A stretch of 64,000 nt of DNA from Haliclona indistincta (lineage: Eukaryota > Porifera > Demospongiae > Haplosclerida > Chalinidae), in NCBI GenBank assembly GCA_964017065.1, contig OZ024792.1:4025754-4089753 (forward strand), read 5' to 3'. Below the pieces are notes generated by a model. The model saw only the letters and a program-made list of their open reading frames with translations, did no database searches and was not told the origin of the DNA. Position numbers and translations under genes: made by a program. The first letter of the stretch is position 1, and each line of letters opens with the position of its first letter. Below, piece by piece: positions 39,164-52,555 of the stretch.

Positions 39164-42100
39164 CTAGTGAAGTTTCTCGACAGTTATGGTCTGTCCTCGT
39201 GGGTCCTCAAACCGATCGATGGATTTCATACTGAAAGAACACATGAGAGACACATACAAAATGAGCACAAGAACCAATGTGGTGAACACTCCCATGAGCG
39301 ATGAAGAGGTGAAATAGCCTACGCAGTTGTAAGCTTCACTGAAAGACATGCTAGATTCCTTGATTTTGTATGGTTGGACCTGTGTGTAAGATGGAGGATG
39401 AAAGAATCAATAACAGACTGAGTGTCACAACCCTACCATACAGAATGACAAACAATGACATAACAACTACTGCTATACACAGAGCCTTTCTACAGCGGTT
39501 TTCGAAGATCTTGCACAAACGCAGAAGTATTACGTTGATCAATCAAACGTACGTATGTTGGATACACACGACTAGCCAAAGCTATACACGTGAGGAGAAC
39601 TGAATCCGTTTTTTGCCTCATTTATGCAAGATCTTTGATAACAGTTGCAGGGTTTCACTTAGGGGGACGGGCGCTCGCCCCTTGAACTAATCTCACCCAC
39701 TCTTGAGTCATACAATACTAGTAGAGTTCTTAGCGTCTATAACTGTCTCGCTCCCCAATTTTATCAACGCATGCTTCGCCCCTTTTTTAAATGAAACTCT
39801 AAAATTAAGTGTATGCATTCAAATAACTTACTTGTATGAACGGAAGTATCAACATCTCCACATCACCATCCATAAGAGATTCATTGGTAGCTATTCGACT
39901 CTTCAGTGGGTTCGAAGTGCTGTTAGTTTGGTTCGCCATTTCAGGAACGTACTTCTGAAAGTCGCTGGCACCACAAGCATATGATAGTCCTCTGGGCACT
40001 TCAAAGTCTTCGTAGAGGTTCATATCGGGAGGTTTACGAGCATAGCTTATGTTGGTGGAAGTAGTATGGACAACAGCTCCAGCAGTATCATAGTATGTGA
40101 CTGAGGGAATAATACGCATGTTCCAAGCATTAGTGTAAGCCTCAGTAAAATTCACTCCAAAATTATTAGGGAACTCAAACCTGTGAAAACAAACCGTGTT
40201 ATCAACAAGTTTGATGAACTGTCTAATGTAAAGCATCATCATGTACACTAGATTTGTTGTCTTTATTCAAAATGGTTGTCAAAAATTGGTAAAAATGCAA
40301 TCGGGGTTGTGCTCCAAATGCATTCACATTTATAGAGCATTTGGTACAGACTGATGAGAAACATCTCGACACATCCCTCTTGTACAATTAGACGGCTCAA
40401 CATAGTTGCTTAACTAGTACGTAAACAAAGAGAGCCATGTCCAGTACTGCCACAACCTGTCCTAGGATATCCTAGGGAGTCCTCTAAACATAGGTATCCT
40501 TAGGTTATTCCCTAGTCCCAAGTACAAGTACCCATACTAAGTATGTATCCCGGGATTCCCAGGTTGGTCCTTGGTAGTACACGGGTGGGGTCACAGTCAG
40601 GGTTAGATCCCGTGTACTAAGTATCCCGGGATTCCTAGGTTGGTCCTTGGTAGTACACGGGTGGGGTCACAGACAGGGTTAGATCCCGTGTACTAAGTAT
40701 CCCGGGATTCCCGGGTTGGTGCTTGGTAGTACACGGGTGGGGTCACAGACAGGGTTAGATCCCGTGTACTAAGTATCCTGGGATTCCCAGGTTGGTCCTT
40801 GGTAGTACACGGTGGGGTCACAGACACCCGTGTACTAAGTATCCCGGGATTCCGGGGTTGGTCCTTGGTAGTACACGGGTGGGGTCACAGACAGGGTTAG
40901 ATCCCGTGTACTAAGTATCCCGGGATTCCCGGGTTGGTCCTTGGTAGTACACGGGTGGGGTCACAGACAGGGTTAGATCCCGTGTACTAAGTATCCTGGG
41001 ATTCCTAGGTTAATCCTTGGTAGTACACGGGTGGGGTCACAGACAGGGTTAGATCCTGTGTACTAAGTATCCCGGGATTCCCAGGTTGGTCCTTGGTAGT
41101 ACACGGGTGGGGTCACAGACAGGGTTAGATCCCGTGTACTAAGTATCCCGGGATTCCCGGGTTGGTCCTTGGTAGTACACGGGTGGGGTCACAGACAGGG
41201 TTAGATCCCGTGTACTAAGTATCCCGGGATTCCCGGGTTGGTCCTTGGTAGTACACGGGTGGGGTCACAGACAGGGTTAGATCCCGTGTACTAAGTATCC
41301 TGGGATTCCTAGGTTAATCCTTGGTAGTACACGGGTGGGGTCACAGACAGGGTTAGATCCTGTGTACTAAGTATCCCGGGATTCCCAGGTTGGTCCTTGG
41401 TAGTACACGGGTGGGGTCACAGACAGGGTTAGATCCCGTGTACTAAGTATCCCGGGATTCCCGGGTTGGTCCTTGGTAGTACACGGGTGGGGTCACAGAC
41501 AGGGTTAGATCCCGTGTACTAAGTATCCCGGGATTCCCAGGTTGGTCCTTGGTAGTACACGGGTGGGGTCACAGACAGGGTTAGATCCCATGTACTAGGT
41601 ATCCTGGGATTCCCAGGTTGGTCCTTAGTAGTACACGGGTGGGGTCACAGACAGGGTTAGATCCCGTGTACTAAGTATCCCGGGATTCCCAGGTTGGTCC
41701 TTAGTAGTACACGGGTGGGGTCACAGCTAAGTATCCCGGGAGTCCCGGGATTGTCCTTAGTATCCCATGTACATAGAGGGGGTCAAATCCCGTGTACTAA
41801 GTATCCCGGGAGTCCCAGGATTGTCCTTAGTATCCCATGTACATAGAGGGGGTCAAATCCCATGTACTAAGTATCCCGGGAGTCCCAGGATTGTCCTCAG
41901 TATCCCATGTACATAGAGGAGGTCAAATCCCATGTACTAAGTATCCCGGGAGTCCCGGGATTGTCCTTAGTATCCCATGTACATAGAGGGGGTCAAATCC
42001 CATGTACTAAGTATCCCGGGAGTCCCGGGATTGTCCTTAGTATCCCATGTACATAGAGGGGGTCAAATCCCGTGTACTAAGTATCCCGGGATTGTCCTTA

Positions 42101-45100
42101 GTATCCCATGTACATAGAGGAGGTCAAATCCCGTGTACTAAGTATCCCGGGAGTCCCGGGTTTGTCCTTAGTATCCCGTGTACATAGAGGGGGTTGTACT
42201 AAGTATCCCGGGAGTCCCAGGTTTGTCCTTAGTATCCCGTGTACATAGAGGGGGTTGTACTAAGTATCCCGGGAATCCCAGGATTGTCCCTAGTATCCCG
42301 TGTACATATGGGGTCAAATCCCGTGTACTATAAGTATCCCGGGAGTCCCATGTTGGTCCTTGGTAGTACATGGGTGGACATATGGTAGATAATAATTTAA
42401 TTGTGGAGGATATTGGATGAGAATATTGAAGTATTCCGGTAATCGGGTGAATTGATGACAAAAATTAGTTTAGCCACCATTCCAAGTCGCTTTCTGGGTG
42501 AGCGACAGGCAGACGGAGGTATCAAAGACACATACTATAAAATCACGTACATATTGTGTACATGCCCAATTTCATAATGTACTTGGTCAGAACTAAATGC
42601 AGTAATATTATTATTATTATTGTGTATAAAACATTCAGTATAGTCAGCTTGCAACAGTGTACTGACTACATGCTGTAGTTAGTACGCCATTGTAAATGTC
42701 ATGGGTGGACATCGGGTGATAGAAACCATTCTCAGGAAGATGACAAGGAATAAAACGTTATACGAGGTCAGTGTCAAATTTTACTAGAAGGTACACGTAT
42801 GAATTCTCAGCAATTGCCACGTGACGTGTGACCCTGTGGTCACCGCTACGTCTTCCATTGCTAGCCATAGGACCTACACAATGGGTGATTATAATGTACA
42901 GTAGGTTGTAATTGCCAAGGGAAGTGAGGTCACTAATTGTGGTAGTATACCACGCTGGAGCATGGAATGTCATATGTATGTATGTACATTATTTATGTCA
43001 CATTTAGGAATACTGTTAGGCCCACATGGGAGCCTGCTGAAAATGTACCCATAGCAATAATAATAAATGAGTTTGAGCAAGGGACCGTGGTCATTGTCCA
43101 AGACGAAACCACAAAGTCTGGTCTTGGTCAAACAACTCACACACTCAAAATCTCCTCTCAAAGAGGCAATGCACAATCACAAAGTCACTCAGTCCCTCGC
43201 ACTGCAGAATCAAACTCTCAAGTGTAGTCAGTCTTCATAGTTTGTTGTAGCTCAAACATCAGAACTTGGTAATAATATGTGCTCACCACATGGTTTCAAT
43301 GACGTGTAATTTCCCATAATTGGTCCAGAATTTTTGGTCTATGATGATGGGTGTCACTTGCGGAAATTAGGGCTGAAACAAATACCTCAGATATTCGAAT
43401 ATTCGTTTGAACACAATTTTTACTTTATTTGCAACCATGTGGGTTTGAACATGCATACTTTATCTACCACTTGGAGTTGGTATGTACATAATTGATAGAA
43501 CACACTTAGTTACCAGGACTTGAAATGGGCTATGCAGTGCACATACCATCATCATGCCGAAAATACATATCTCTTTGACTATTCGTTCGTTTGACATGAA
43601 AATATTCGAATACAAAAAAAGTGGTATTCATTTTAGCCCTAGCGGAAATATTCCACTAATCCCGTGAAAAGTACATATACACTAACTGAATCAGCCAAGA
43701 GATTAGCTGCACTTGAAATCGTCGTTGACAAAATGAACTTTTAAAATGCACTTTCAAATCGTCATTGACAAAATGCACTGACTTGTGGTGCATACATAAT
43801 TGCAATCCCAATTATTTCTCTCAACTTGAAAAGGTTATGTTAGCATACTCAGTAGATTTTATGCTTTTGTAAAGGTGGACACTGAAATAATTATGTGAGC
43901 AGACTTTCTCGTGGTTGTCGAGATATGCACGCATCATTAAACATTATGAATAAACAGCAATTTTTGTTTTATATACTACTGTATAGTGGGAAAGTTTCGC
44001 GGGAGAATATTTTCGTGAATTTCGCGAATTACAGGCTATTCGCGAAAATATCATCAGCGAATGTCTTGTTTTATGTTGACAAAGATAGGGCAATAGCGCT
44101 GATTCCCAAAAATATTATTCGCGAAATGCTCTATCTCGCGCATTCGCGAAAAGTTTCTCCCACGAAAATTTCCCGCTATACGGTATACATCTGTCTACAT
44201 AATCGAATCACTAATAAATAATACTGTTTCTTTAAATTATTTATTCAAACTTATATTTAAAACTGAACAACTTGACTCACTTTAACACCCATCTGTGTGT
44301 ATGAAAAATACAGCTATTGACGATTTGACCCCTTCGTGTACTAACAGCAACATGTACATACTCCCAGGATACTTAGTACATGGGATTTGACCTCCTCTAT
44401 GTACATGGGATACTAAGGACAATCCCGGGACTCCCGGGATACTTAGTACACGGGATTTGACCTCCTCTATGTACATGGGATACTAAGGACAATCCTGGGA
44501 ATCCCGGGATACTTAGTACATGGGATTTGACCTCCTCTATGTACATGGGATACTAAGGACAATCCCGGGAATCCCGGGATACTTAGTACATGGGATTTGA
44601 CCCCCTCTATGTACATGGGATACTAAGGACAATCCCGGGACTCCCGGGATACTTAGTACACGGGATTTGACCCCCTCTATGTACATGGGATACTAAGGAC
44701 AATCCCGGGACTCCCGGGATACTTAGTACACGGGATTTGACCTCCTCTATGTACATGGGATACTAAGGACAATCCTGGGACTCCCGGGATACTTAGTACA
44801 CGGGATTTGACCCCCTCTATGTACATGGGATACTAAGGACAATCCCGGGACTCCCGGGATACTTAGTACACGGGATCTAACCCTGTCTGTGACCCCACCA
44901 GTGTACTACTAAGGACCAACCTGGGAATCCCAGGATACTTAGTACTTTTGTACAGGATTACCAGCCACTACAATTGATATCCCGAGATAATCCTCAGGAT
45001 GTCCTGAGTTAAGCTGGTAATCCCAGGATAGCTAAGGACAGGTTGTGGCAGTACTGGACATGTATGAACAAAGACTACAAAATCAAGAGACCATACATCA

Positions 45101-47659
45101 AATTTGGTGAAGTTTTGGCTCACTTCAAAACTACAGATGCAGAGCCATTGGCTAGGTCTTTTCCAAGATCGAGATCACCAAATAATTCTGGTTGACATTG
45201 ATTGGTCATATTATCGTCTGAACGGTTTTCGCTGGAAAGCCCATCGTACCTTAGCGTAATAAACGGGAACTCCACGCCCATACACTCACTGCAGATCAAG
45301 AACAGATATCATGATAATAGCAAGCACACACGTTTGTGAACATACGTAGCATTGTTGAGATCTGAATGGCAGCAGTAGGATATGTTGCTAGGATGGGTCA
45401 GATTACAGTAGCTAGAATTCCCTCCTCCTAGCTTGATCGTCATATTTATAGACTGTTGGAGATTCTTGATACAGAACAGCATACAAGCATTGCCATTAGA
45501 GCTGTTCGTGTTGTTCTTATAGAACACACCACCAACAGAACACGCGCTACTAGTGTCTCCCTCACTGACAGCAGCTCTCTTGCCAAGATGAGGCTGTGAT
45601 GCATCTCTACGACTACGTTGCTGCTAGGGAATAAGGTCAACAGTAACAATTGTGATTTTTTTGAGAACACACTGTACCTCAGCAGATGAGTCAGATTGTG
45701 AATAGATAGCAACATATGGGACGTTTTTGAGTGATTTGTCTATAGCACCCAACACTGCATCTGCAAAAACACATAAATCCATCACACACAGTGTAAGTTG
45801 AATTGTGCATTATACCATGCATATACCATATACCATGCTATGTACCTTGAGCTTGAATGGTCTGTTGATTGTCAATGACAATAGTCACTACTCCACGCCA
45901 TGTTGACACATCAGCGCTGCTAATATCTATCATACACAAGAAACCAGTGAGTAAGAATAAGCACACAATTCCTGTCTTTGTGTGCTCAAAATAATTTAGA
46001 GTATAATAATTTTCTCTACATTTAGGCCATAGTATATAAGACTTCAGTGATTCAATATTGGCCGTATTCAAGATGCTGTAGACACCGCACCAAGTTAAAG
46101 ATACCTGCTGCAAAATTTGCATTGAAAACAAGTTTTGTATAGCTATGGTCTAAATTGGTTAGACACATCTTGGCCAACGGGATCTACGTGATATAGAAAC
46201 CCTCACGTCACTATAGAACCCTGGCGTTATCTATAAATTGATGATAGCATAGCTATTATATTGCACTAACAGTTGCTTAGCACAGAAAGCCTCAAGAAAG
46301 ACTGCTCTATGATCCAAGGCCTCAAGAATTGTTGTTCTTCTCAACAAATCGACGTACGGTACATGTGAGATGTAGTGCAAGCCAAGATGTCGGAGGTTGG
46401 GTGACACACCCACAATGCTGTAAAGTTATCTTACAAGGACACGTAGCTTTAGAAACCCATGGATTAGCCACTCGAGCAAGGCTTGCCAGCACTGAAAACG
46501 TCTTCACAAGACTATAAATTCAGTGAAGAAGCTGCAGAAAATGTTTTCATGGAGGTTTTCAAGCGGTAAGATGCAAACAGGCGTGTTTTTGACAACACAT
46601 ATATAGGTACGTACACATCAAACGCATAACCCTTCCGCATATTGCGTACGGATAATCAGTCATTTAAACAAAAATGCAAAATTTTATGATCCCAGTCAAA
46701 TGAGTCAATACTCATGATCCCAGTCAATACGCATGATCCCAGCCAATACTCATGATCCCAGTCAAATGAGTCAATACTCATGATCCCAGTCAATATGCAT
46801 GATCCCAGCCAATACGCATGATCCCAGCCAATACGCATGATCCCAACCAATACGCATGATCCCAGCCAATACGCATGATCCCAGCCAATACAAGAGCACA
46901 TGTGTTGTGTTACAGTACTTTGAAACTTGTGTGCATATTTCCTACCTCTGGCGTCAAATGTGGTAATGTCTAAGTCCAGCAGATAGGCAAGGGTAGAGGA
47001 GATATCATCAGTGCTGTCACTAACACCACTCCATAGCTGACTCTTGGATGATGACAGAGCTGACTGTATGGTGGGTACAAAAAAACATAACAGTCATTCA
47101 ATAGCTTTTATACTTACTCCCCAGATTGACATGTACCTTAAGATGAGCAAAGTCTCCAGCTTCACTGTCACTATACACATCACCATGTTTGACAATATCA
47201 TCAAAACTCAGCTGTAGAATAAGACACTTGCTAGAAACATCGCTACTTTTTAACAGTACTATACATTATGTTCAAATCATAGCTCAGGGTTAGACCGTAT
47301 ATTAGCATGTGAAACAAACTCGTGTGTAAAAGAGGGTACCTCATCAGCCAAGTAGACTACAATCAGATTCAATTTCTTTCCATTATTTGAGATTGCCCTG
47401 ACCATATCCGAGGTACTGGTGCTAGGCTTGATCGACGAGAGTACATCACTACAGAAGAAAGCAGAGGGATAGGTAAAAGAAGAGAGAAATGGGAGTGGAC
47501 CACCCCACAGGGCAATTTATTTACTCAAACATGAATTCAACGTCAAAGCCATTACCTGTTTGACCACGCCACAAACGGTTTGAGTTCTTCGGAGTAAGCC
47601 GATTGCAGGCAGACAAGGAAACAGACGGCAAAAGAGAGAACCTTTTCTAACGCAGCCAT
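39164..47659 (-). CDS. ATP6AP1: V-ATPase accessory subunit S1 (Ac45)
   Basis: Ten exons join with consistent phases: 47556-47659, 47340-47448, 47137-47211, 46946-47063, 45846-45926, 45678-45760, 45346-45623, 45124-45288, 39832-40180 and 39164-39379, 525 residues (human about 470). There is an N-terminal signal peptide, then VAWSNS like the family's LLWSS start. The luminal region is rich in Asn-X-Thr/Ser sites. A furin-type site QRSRRD matches the known cleavage of Ac45. A final membrane span (MGVFTTLVLVLILYVSLMCS) and the short tail SMKSIDRFEDPRGQTIT closely resemble the vertebrate tail. The protein guides and regulates the vacuolar proton pump. Intron 8 (40181-45123) is nearly 5 kb because of inserted repeats. 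Confidence 0.9.
39493..39648. mobile_element. Diverged copy of the 60,992 MITE family
   Basis: Inverted ends (CAGCGGTTTTCGAAGATCTTGCA and TTTATGCAAGATCTTTGATAACAGTTG) and an internal GATCAATCAAACGTACGT resemble the intact element at 60,992-61,167. It lies in the last ATP6AP1 intron and is eroded. Confidence 0.5.
40490..41730. repeat. 76-bp minisatellite array
   Basis: About 16 units of 76 bp, containing GTAGTACACGGGTGGGGTCA and CTAAGTATCCCGGGATTCC. Periodicity measured between GTGGGGTCAC at 40661 and 40737. Some higher-order repetition is visible (the variant with TTAATCCTTGG recurs). Confidence 0.9.
41730..42370. repeat. 70-bp minisatellite array
   Basis: Units of about 70 bp (TATCCCATGTACATAGAGGG, at 41761 and 41831), related to the 76-bp unit through the shared CTAAGTATCCCGGGA core. 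The last units are shortened. Confidence 0.9.
43368..43641. mobile_element. hAT-type MITE with 8-bp duplication
   Basis: Ends TAGGGCTGAAAC and TTTTAGCCCTA are inverted repeats, and GCGGAAAT stands on both sides (43360-43367 and 43642-43649). TAGGGCTGAAAC-type ends and 8-bp duplications are typical of hAT elements. 274 bp, noncoding. Confidence 0.85.
43976..44186. mobile_element. 211-bp MITE with GTATAGYGGGAAA ends
   Basis: Imperfect terminal inverted repeats (CTGTATAGTGGGAAA and TTTCCCGCTATACGG) with internal TTCGCGAA-rich inverted segments. Probably TA-flanked. Noncoding. Confidence 0.6.
44335..44955. repeat. 70-bp minisatellite array, inverted
   Basis: The same 70-bp unit in the opposite orientation (CCCTCTATGTACATGGGATA), about eight copies, ending in one partial 76-bp-type unit. 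With the left array it makes an inverted pair around 42.4-44.3 kb. Confidence 0.9.
46685..46890. repeat. 19-bp minisatellite in ATP6AP1 intron 4
   Basis: Repeated CATGATCCCAGCCAATACG units with variants containing TCAAATGAGTCAATACT. It yields a spurious repetitive ORF. Confidence 0.9.
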
Positions 47660-47805
47660 GTTGACTTGTGGTCATGTGATCGGCAGCTATTAGCTCATAT
47701 GATGCAACCAGCCACGCCTACTAAAAGAGGAGGCGGGGCTGCGATTATCACATCCCTAATATCTATGCAGTACTAGTACGTGTCGCGAGCGTTACTGCGT
47801 ATGTA
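47660..47805. promoter_or_regulatory. Divergent promoter of ATP6AP1 and the chondroitin-synthase-like gene
   Basis: Only 146 bp separate the first possible start codons of the two divergent genes. A GC box (GGAGGCGGGGC) lies near 47,730. Shared or overlapping core promoters are inferred from the spacing. Confidence 0.6.
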
Positions 47806-50170
47806 TTGCTTTGGGCTAGCAATAAAATGACGATTGCTCGACCAGGCAGAAATATCTTCCTTTTAGGAGGGTTACTAGTTGGCTTATTAACCGGATGGTT
47901 TTTAGGATCCTTAATAAATCAACGTCAAAGACAACTGCAGACTGCGCAGGAGCTGCTGTTGCGATCTCGTGCTCTCAACCTTGTCTTGCAAAAGAAGACT
48001 ACCAATTATGAGGTTTAATAAAATTAGTATGTTGCATATATAGCATGAATATTTTATACACACAGAAGCAACACCCAGCACGAACTGCAAATTCTCAAGG
48101 CCTATTCTCTTCTACAAGAAGTACTGTTGCTAATCAGTTTCGGATTAGGGCAAGAAGTCATAGCAACTCTCTTAAACCTACTTCTCTGGTCACTATTACG
48201 GTTTTAAACTGTCAGTCGCACCTTCTGAAAGGAGCTGAAGAGACATGGGCAAAGGCCAGTGATATTACAGTACTACCTATCGCACCATTACATTGCAGAT
48301 CAACATTGCAATATAGCTCTAGAATGAAATTCATAGAACCACCGCATCTCACAAACTCAAGTGAAGAATTCTACTATGCAGTTTTGGATTTTCTGTACGA
48401 GAGCAAATTTGGTCTCTCTCATGATTGGTTCATTGTAACACCAGTGAATGTGTACCTCAACAGTGAGAATGTTAACAGGTTTACAGCTGGCCTGGACCCA
48501 ACACAGAGACACTATGTTGCTCTTAATAACACTTTGCAGTTTGACACAACACCGCTGTTACTCAGTCAAAGCATTTTAAAGGAAATTGTTGAATTGAGAA
48601 AGCAGTGTCAAAGTCTCTGTAATCATGATGAGTCCTCTTTTTCGCTCTCTATTTGCACTGAAGCCAGAAAGTGCATGAAGATCAGAACAGCTACTGAGTT
48701 ATACAGACCAACAGAATTAAAGGTATTATGATTGAAATTATCCTGGTTTACTCCAGGTTGCTATTTTTACAGGTTCAATATAGAAATGGAAATAATTTGA
48801 GGATAAATGGAGAACAGATATTTGATACAGTCATGGTACAACCAATATCAGCCTTCAACAATGCCTATTCTATACACTTGTTCTTCAAGCTTATGAAATA
48901 TCGTAAACTAAAGACAAAAATGTTGCAGCTCAGCAATGTTGCAGTTCAACTACTAGATCACATCTCTCAACATGATCGTCACTATAATTTAGTCACAGAC
49001 TCCCATGCCGGGTCTCAGTTGACTACGTTAAGACCTGCATATATACGCTCATGGGCCTACTTCAACAATGAGTATATGTGGTACAGTGACCAAAAAACTT
49101 ATCCAGTATCCACAATGTCTGTGTACATGTTTCAGCAACAGGAAGTTGAAATGGCACTATTTGAAGCAGTTCAAGCAGCTAGTATGATCACTGGGAACCG
49201 GTTAGTATTGAGAGACTTCACTGGTGGTTATGTACGTCATGACGCTTTCAATGGAAATGAATACATTATTGATGGAATATTTAGCAAACCTGGTTTCTTT
49301 CAGGAAGTATTTAGTAGACGAATTCACTTATCAAGACCGTTCAGTGCACAATATGCAGTGAATTACGTCAAATTATTGAGGAAAGCTGAAAAAGTCCATT
49401 TTGTTGTTCCGATAAGTAATGGCATTCAAAAGCTTGCTCTGTTTCTTCATAATTATGAAGAAAAGTTCTTAGCCAAGAATGAAAATACTAGTCTGACATT
49501 AGCAGTGCACGGTAATACCACCATTGCTTATGCTAAAGAAGTGACATGGAAATTACTTGATAAATATCCAATTGCTGCTGATATTACTATTATTACTGTA
49601 AAAGGGAAGTTCTCCAGAGGAAGAGCACTAAATGCAGCTATAGATCATCTTCGACAAGACAATTTGGTATTCATCTGTGACGTGGATATGATCCTGGACA
49701 CTAATTTTATCAGTCGATGTCGGTCTAACACCAAGAGAGGCAAGAAAGTGTACTATCCTGAATTTTTCAAGCTGTACAATGACAAGTACATGTTTAGAAC
49801 AAGTGCTGACACAAGTGCAGGAGTACACAGGTCAGGCATTAACCGTCAAACTGGTCACTGGGCATATTACTCATATGGAATGGTCTGTATCTATAAATCT
49901 GACTATGATGCAATAAATGGATTTGACCAGTCATTGGAAGGCTGGGGAGGAGAGGATGTACAATTGGTTGAAAAAATTATTTCTTATGGACTGGAAGTAT
50001 TCAGAGCACCAGATACTGGTCTAATGCATCGATGGCATAAGAAAGACTGCAAGATTACTGACAACCAGTACAGGGAGTGCCTATGGTCCAAATCAGAAAA
50101 CCTAGCGGATAAACTAGACCTTGCTAGACTAGCATTTAGCATTGAAGAAGCAATCTATTCTTGTGAATAA
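47806..50170 (+). CDS. Chondroitin synthase / polymerizing-factor-like glycosyltransferase 1
   Basis: Exons 47806-48012, 48066-48722 and 48773-50170 join in phase 0, giving 753 residues from the first ATG or 746 from the ATG at 47827, which better fits a short cytosolic end. Residues about 15-35 are a type II membrane anchor (FLLGGLLVGLLTGWFLGSLI). The N-terminal galactosyltransferase-like half has VTPVNVYL where active enzymes have a DDD motif. The C-terminal half has the GalNAc-transferase features DVDM, GHWAYYSYG, GWGGEDV and HRWH. Family members polymerise chondroitin in the Golgi. Loss of the first acidic motif suggests a CHPF-like or single-activity role. The exon 1 donor (GAG|GTTTAA) is weak. 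Confidence 0.8.
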
Positions 50171-50250
50171 CATTATTCACGATTATCTAAACAGAAGGTG
50201 TGGCGTTGGACTATAACGACCCGCCTCTTTTATCGCATGTGGCTACAGCA

Positions 50251-52344
<2,094 letters not shown>

Positions 52345-52555
52345 GACATTACCATGCTCTAGTGTAATCATTACATGTGTATTAATAGTAGCACCATAGC
52401 AACAATAATATTCACAATCAACTGTCAAAATTTGAAATGCTGAGAGAGCATGCAAGCTGCGATTGCTTTGGTAGTCTATTGCAATTAAAAAAAATTTTTA
52501 CATGGTGTATTCCATTGCATCATGATAATAGTGACAGTTGTTGTATGTGATGGAG

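Larger units (their letters stand above)
40436..45062. mobile_element. 4.6-kb inverted-repeat-bounded insertion in ATP6AP1 intron 8
   Basis: Both ends carry CATGTCCAGTACTGCCACAACCTGTCCT in inverted orientation (40436-40463 and 45035-45062). Inside each end are minisatellite arrays in opposite orientation, and in the middle about 1.9 kb with at least two smaller MITEs. It occupies all but about 316 bp of the intron. No ORF beyond about 100 codons. No clean target duplication is visible. Confidence 0.6.

Noticed and set aside
40490..42370. CRISPR-like array
   Set aside because: The 70-76 bp units are near-identical end to end, with no distinct spacers; this is an intronic minisatellite in an animal gene.
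42168..42461. 97-codon ORF in the minisatellite
   Set aside because: It is a translation of the tandem repeat, with no independent coding signal.
50200..50250. GTG-initiated N-terminal extension of PSMC5
   Set aside because: It gives a tempting ALD-like start, but GTG is not a normal eukaryotic start, and the ATG at 50251 gives the usual length.
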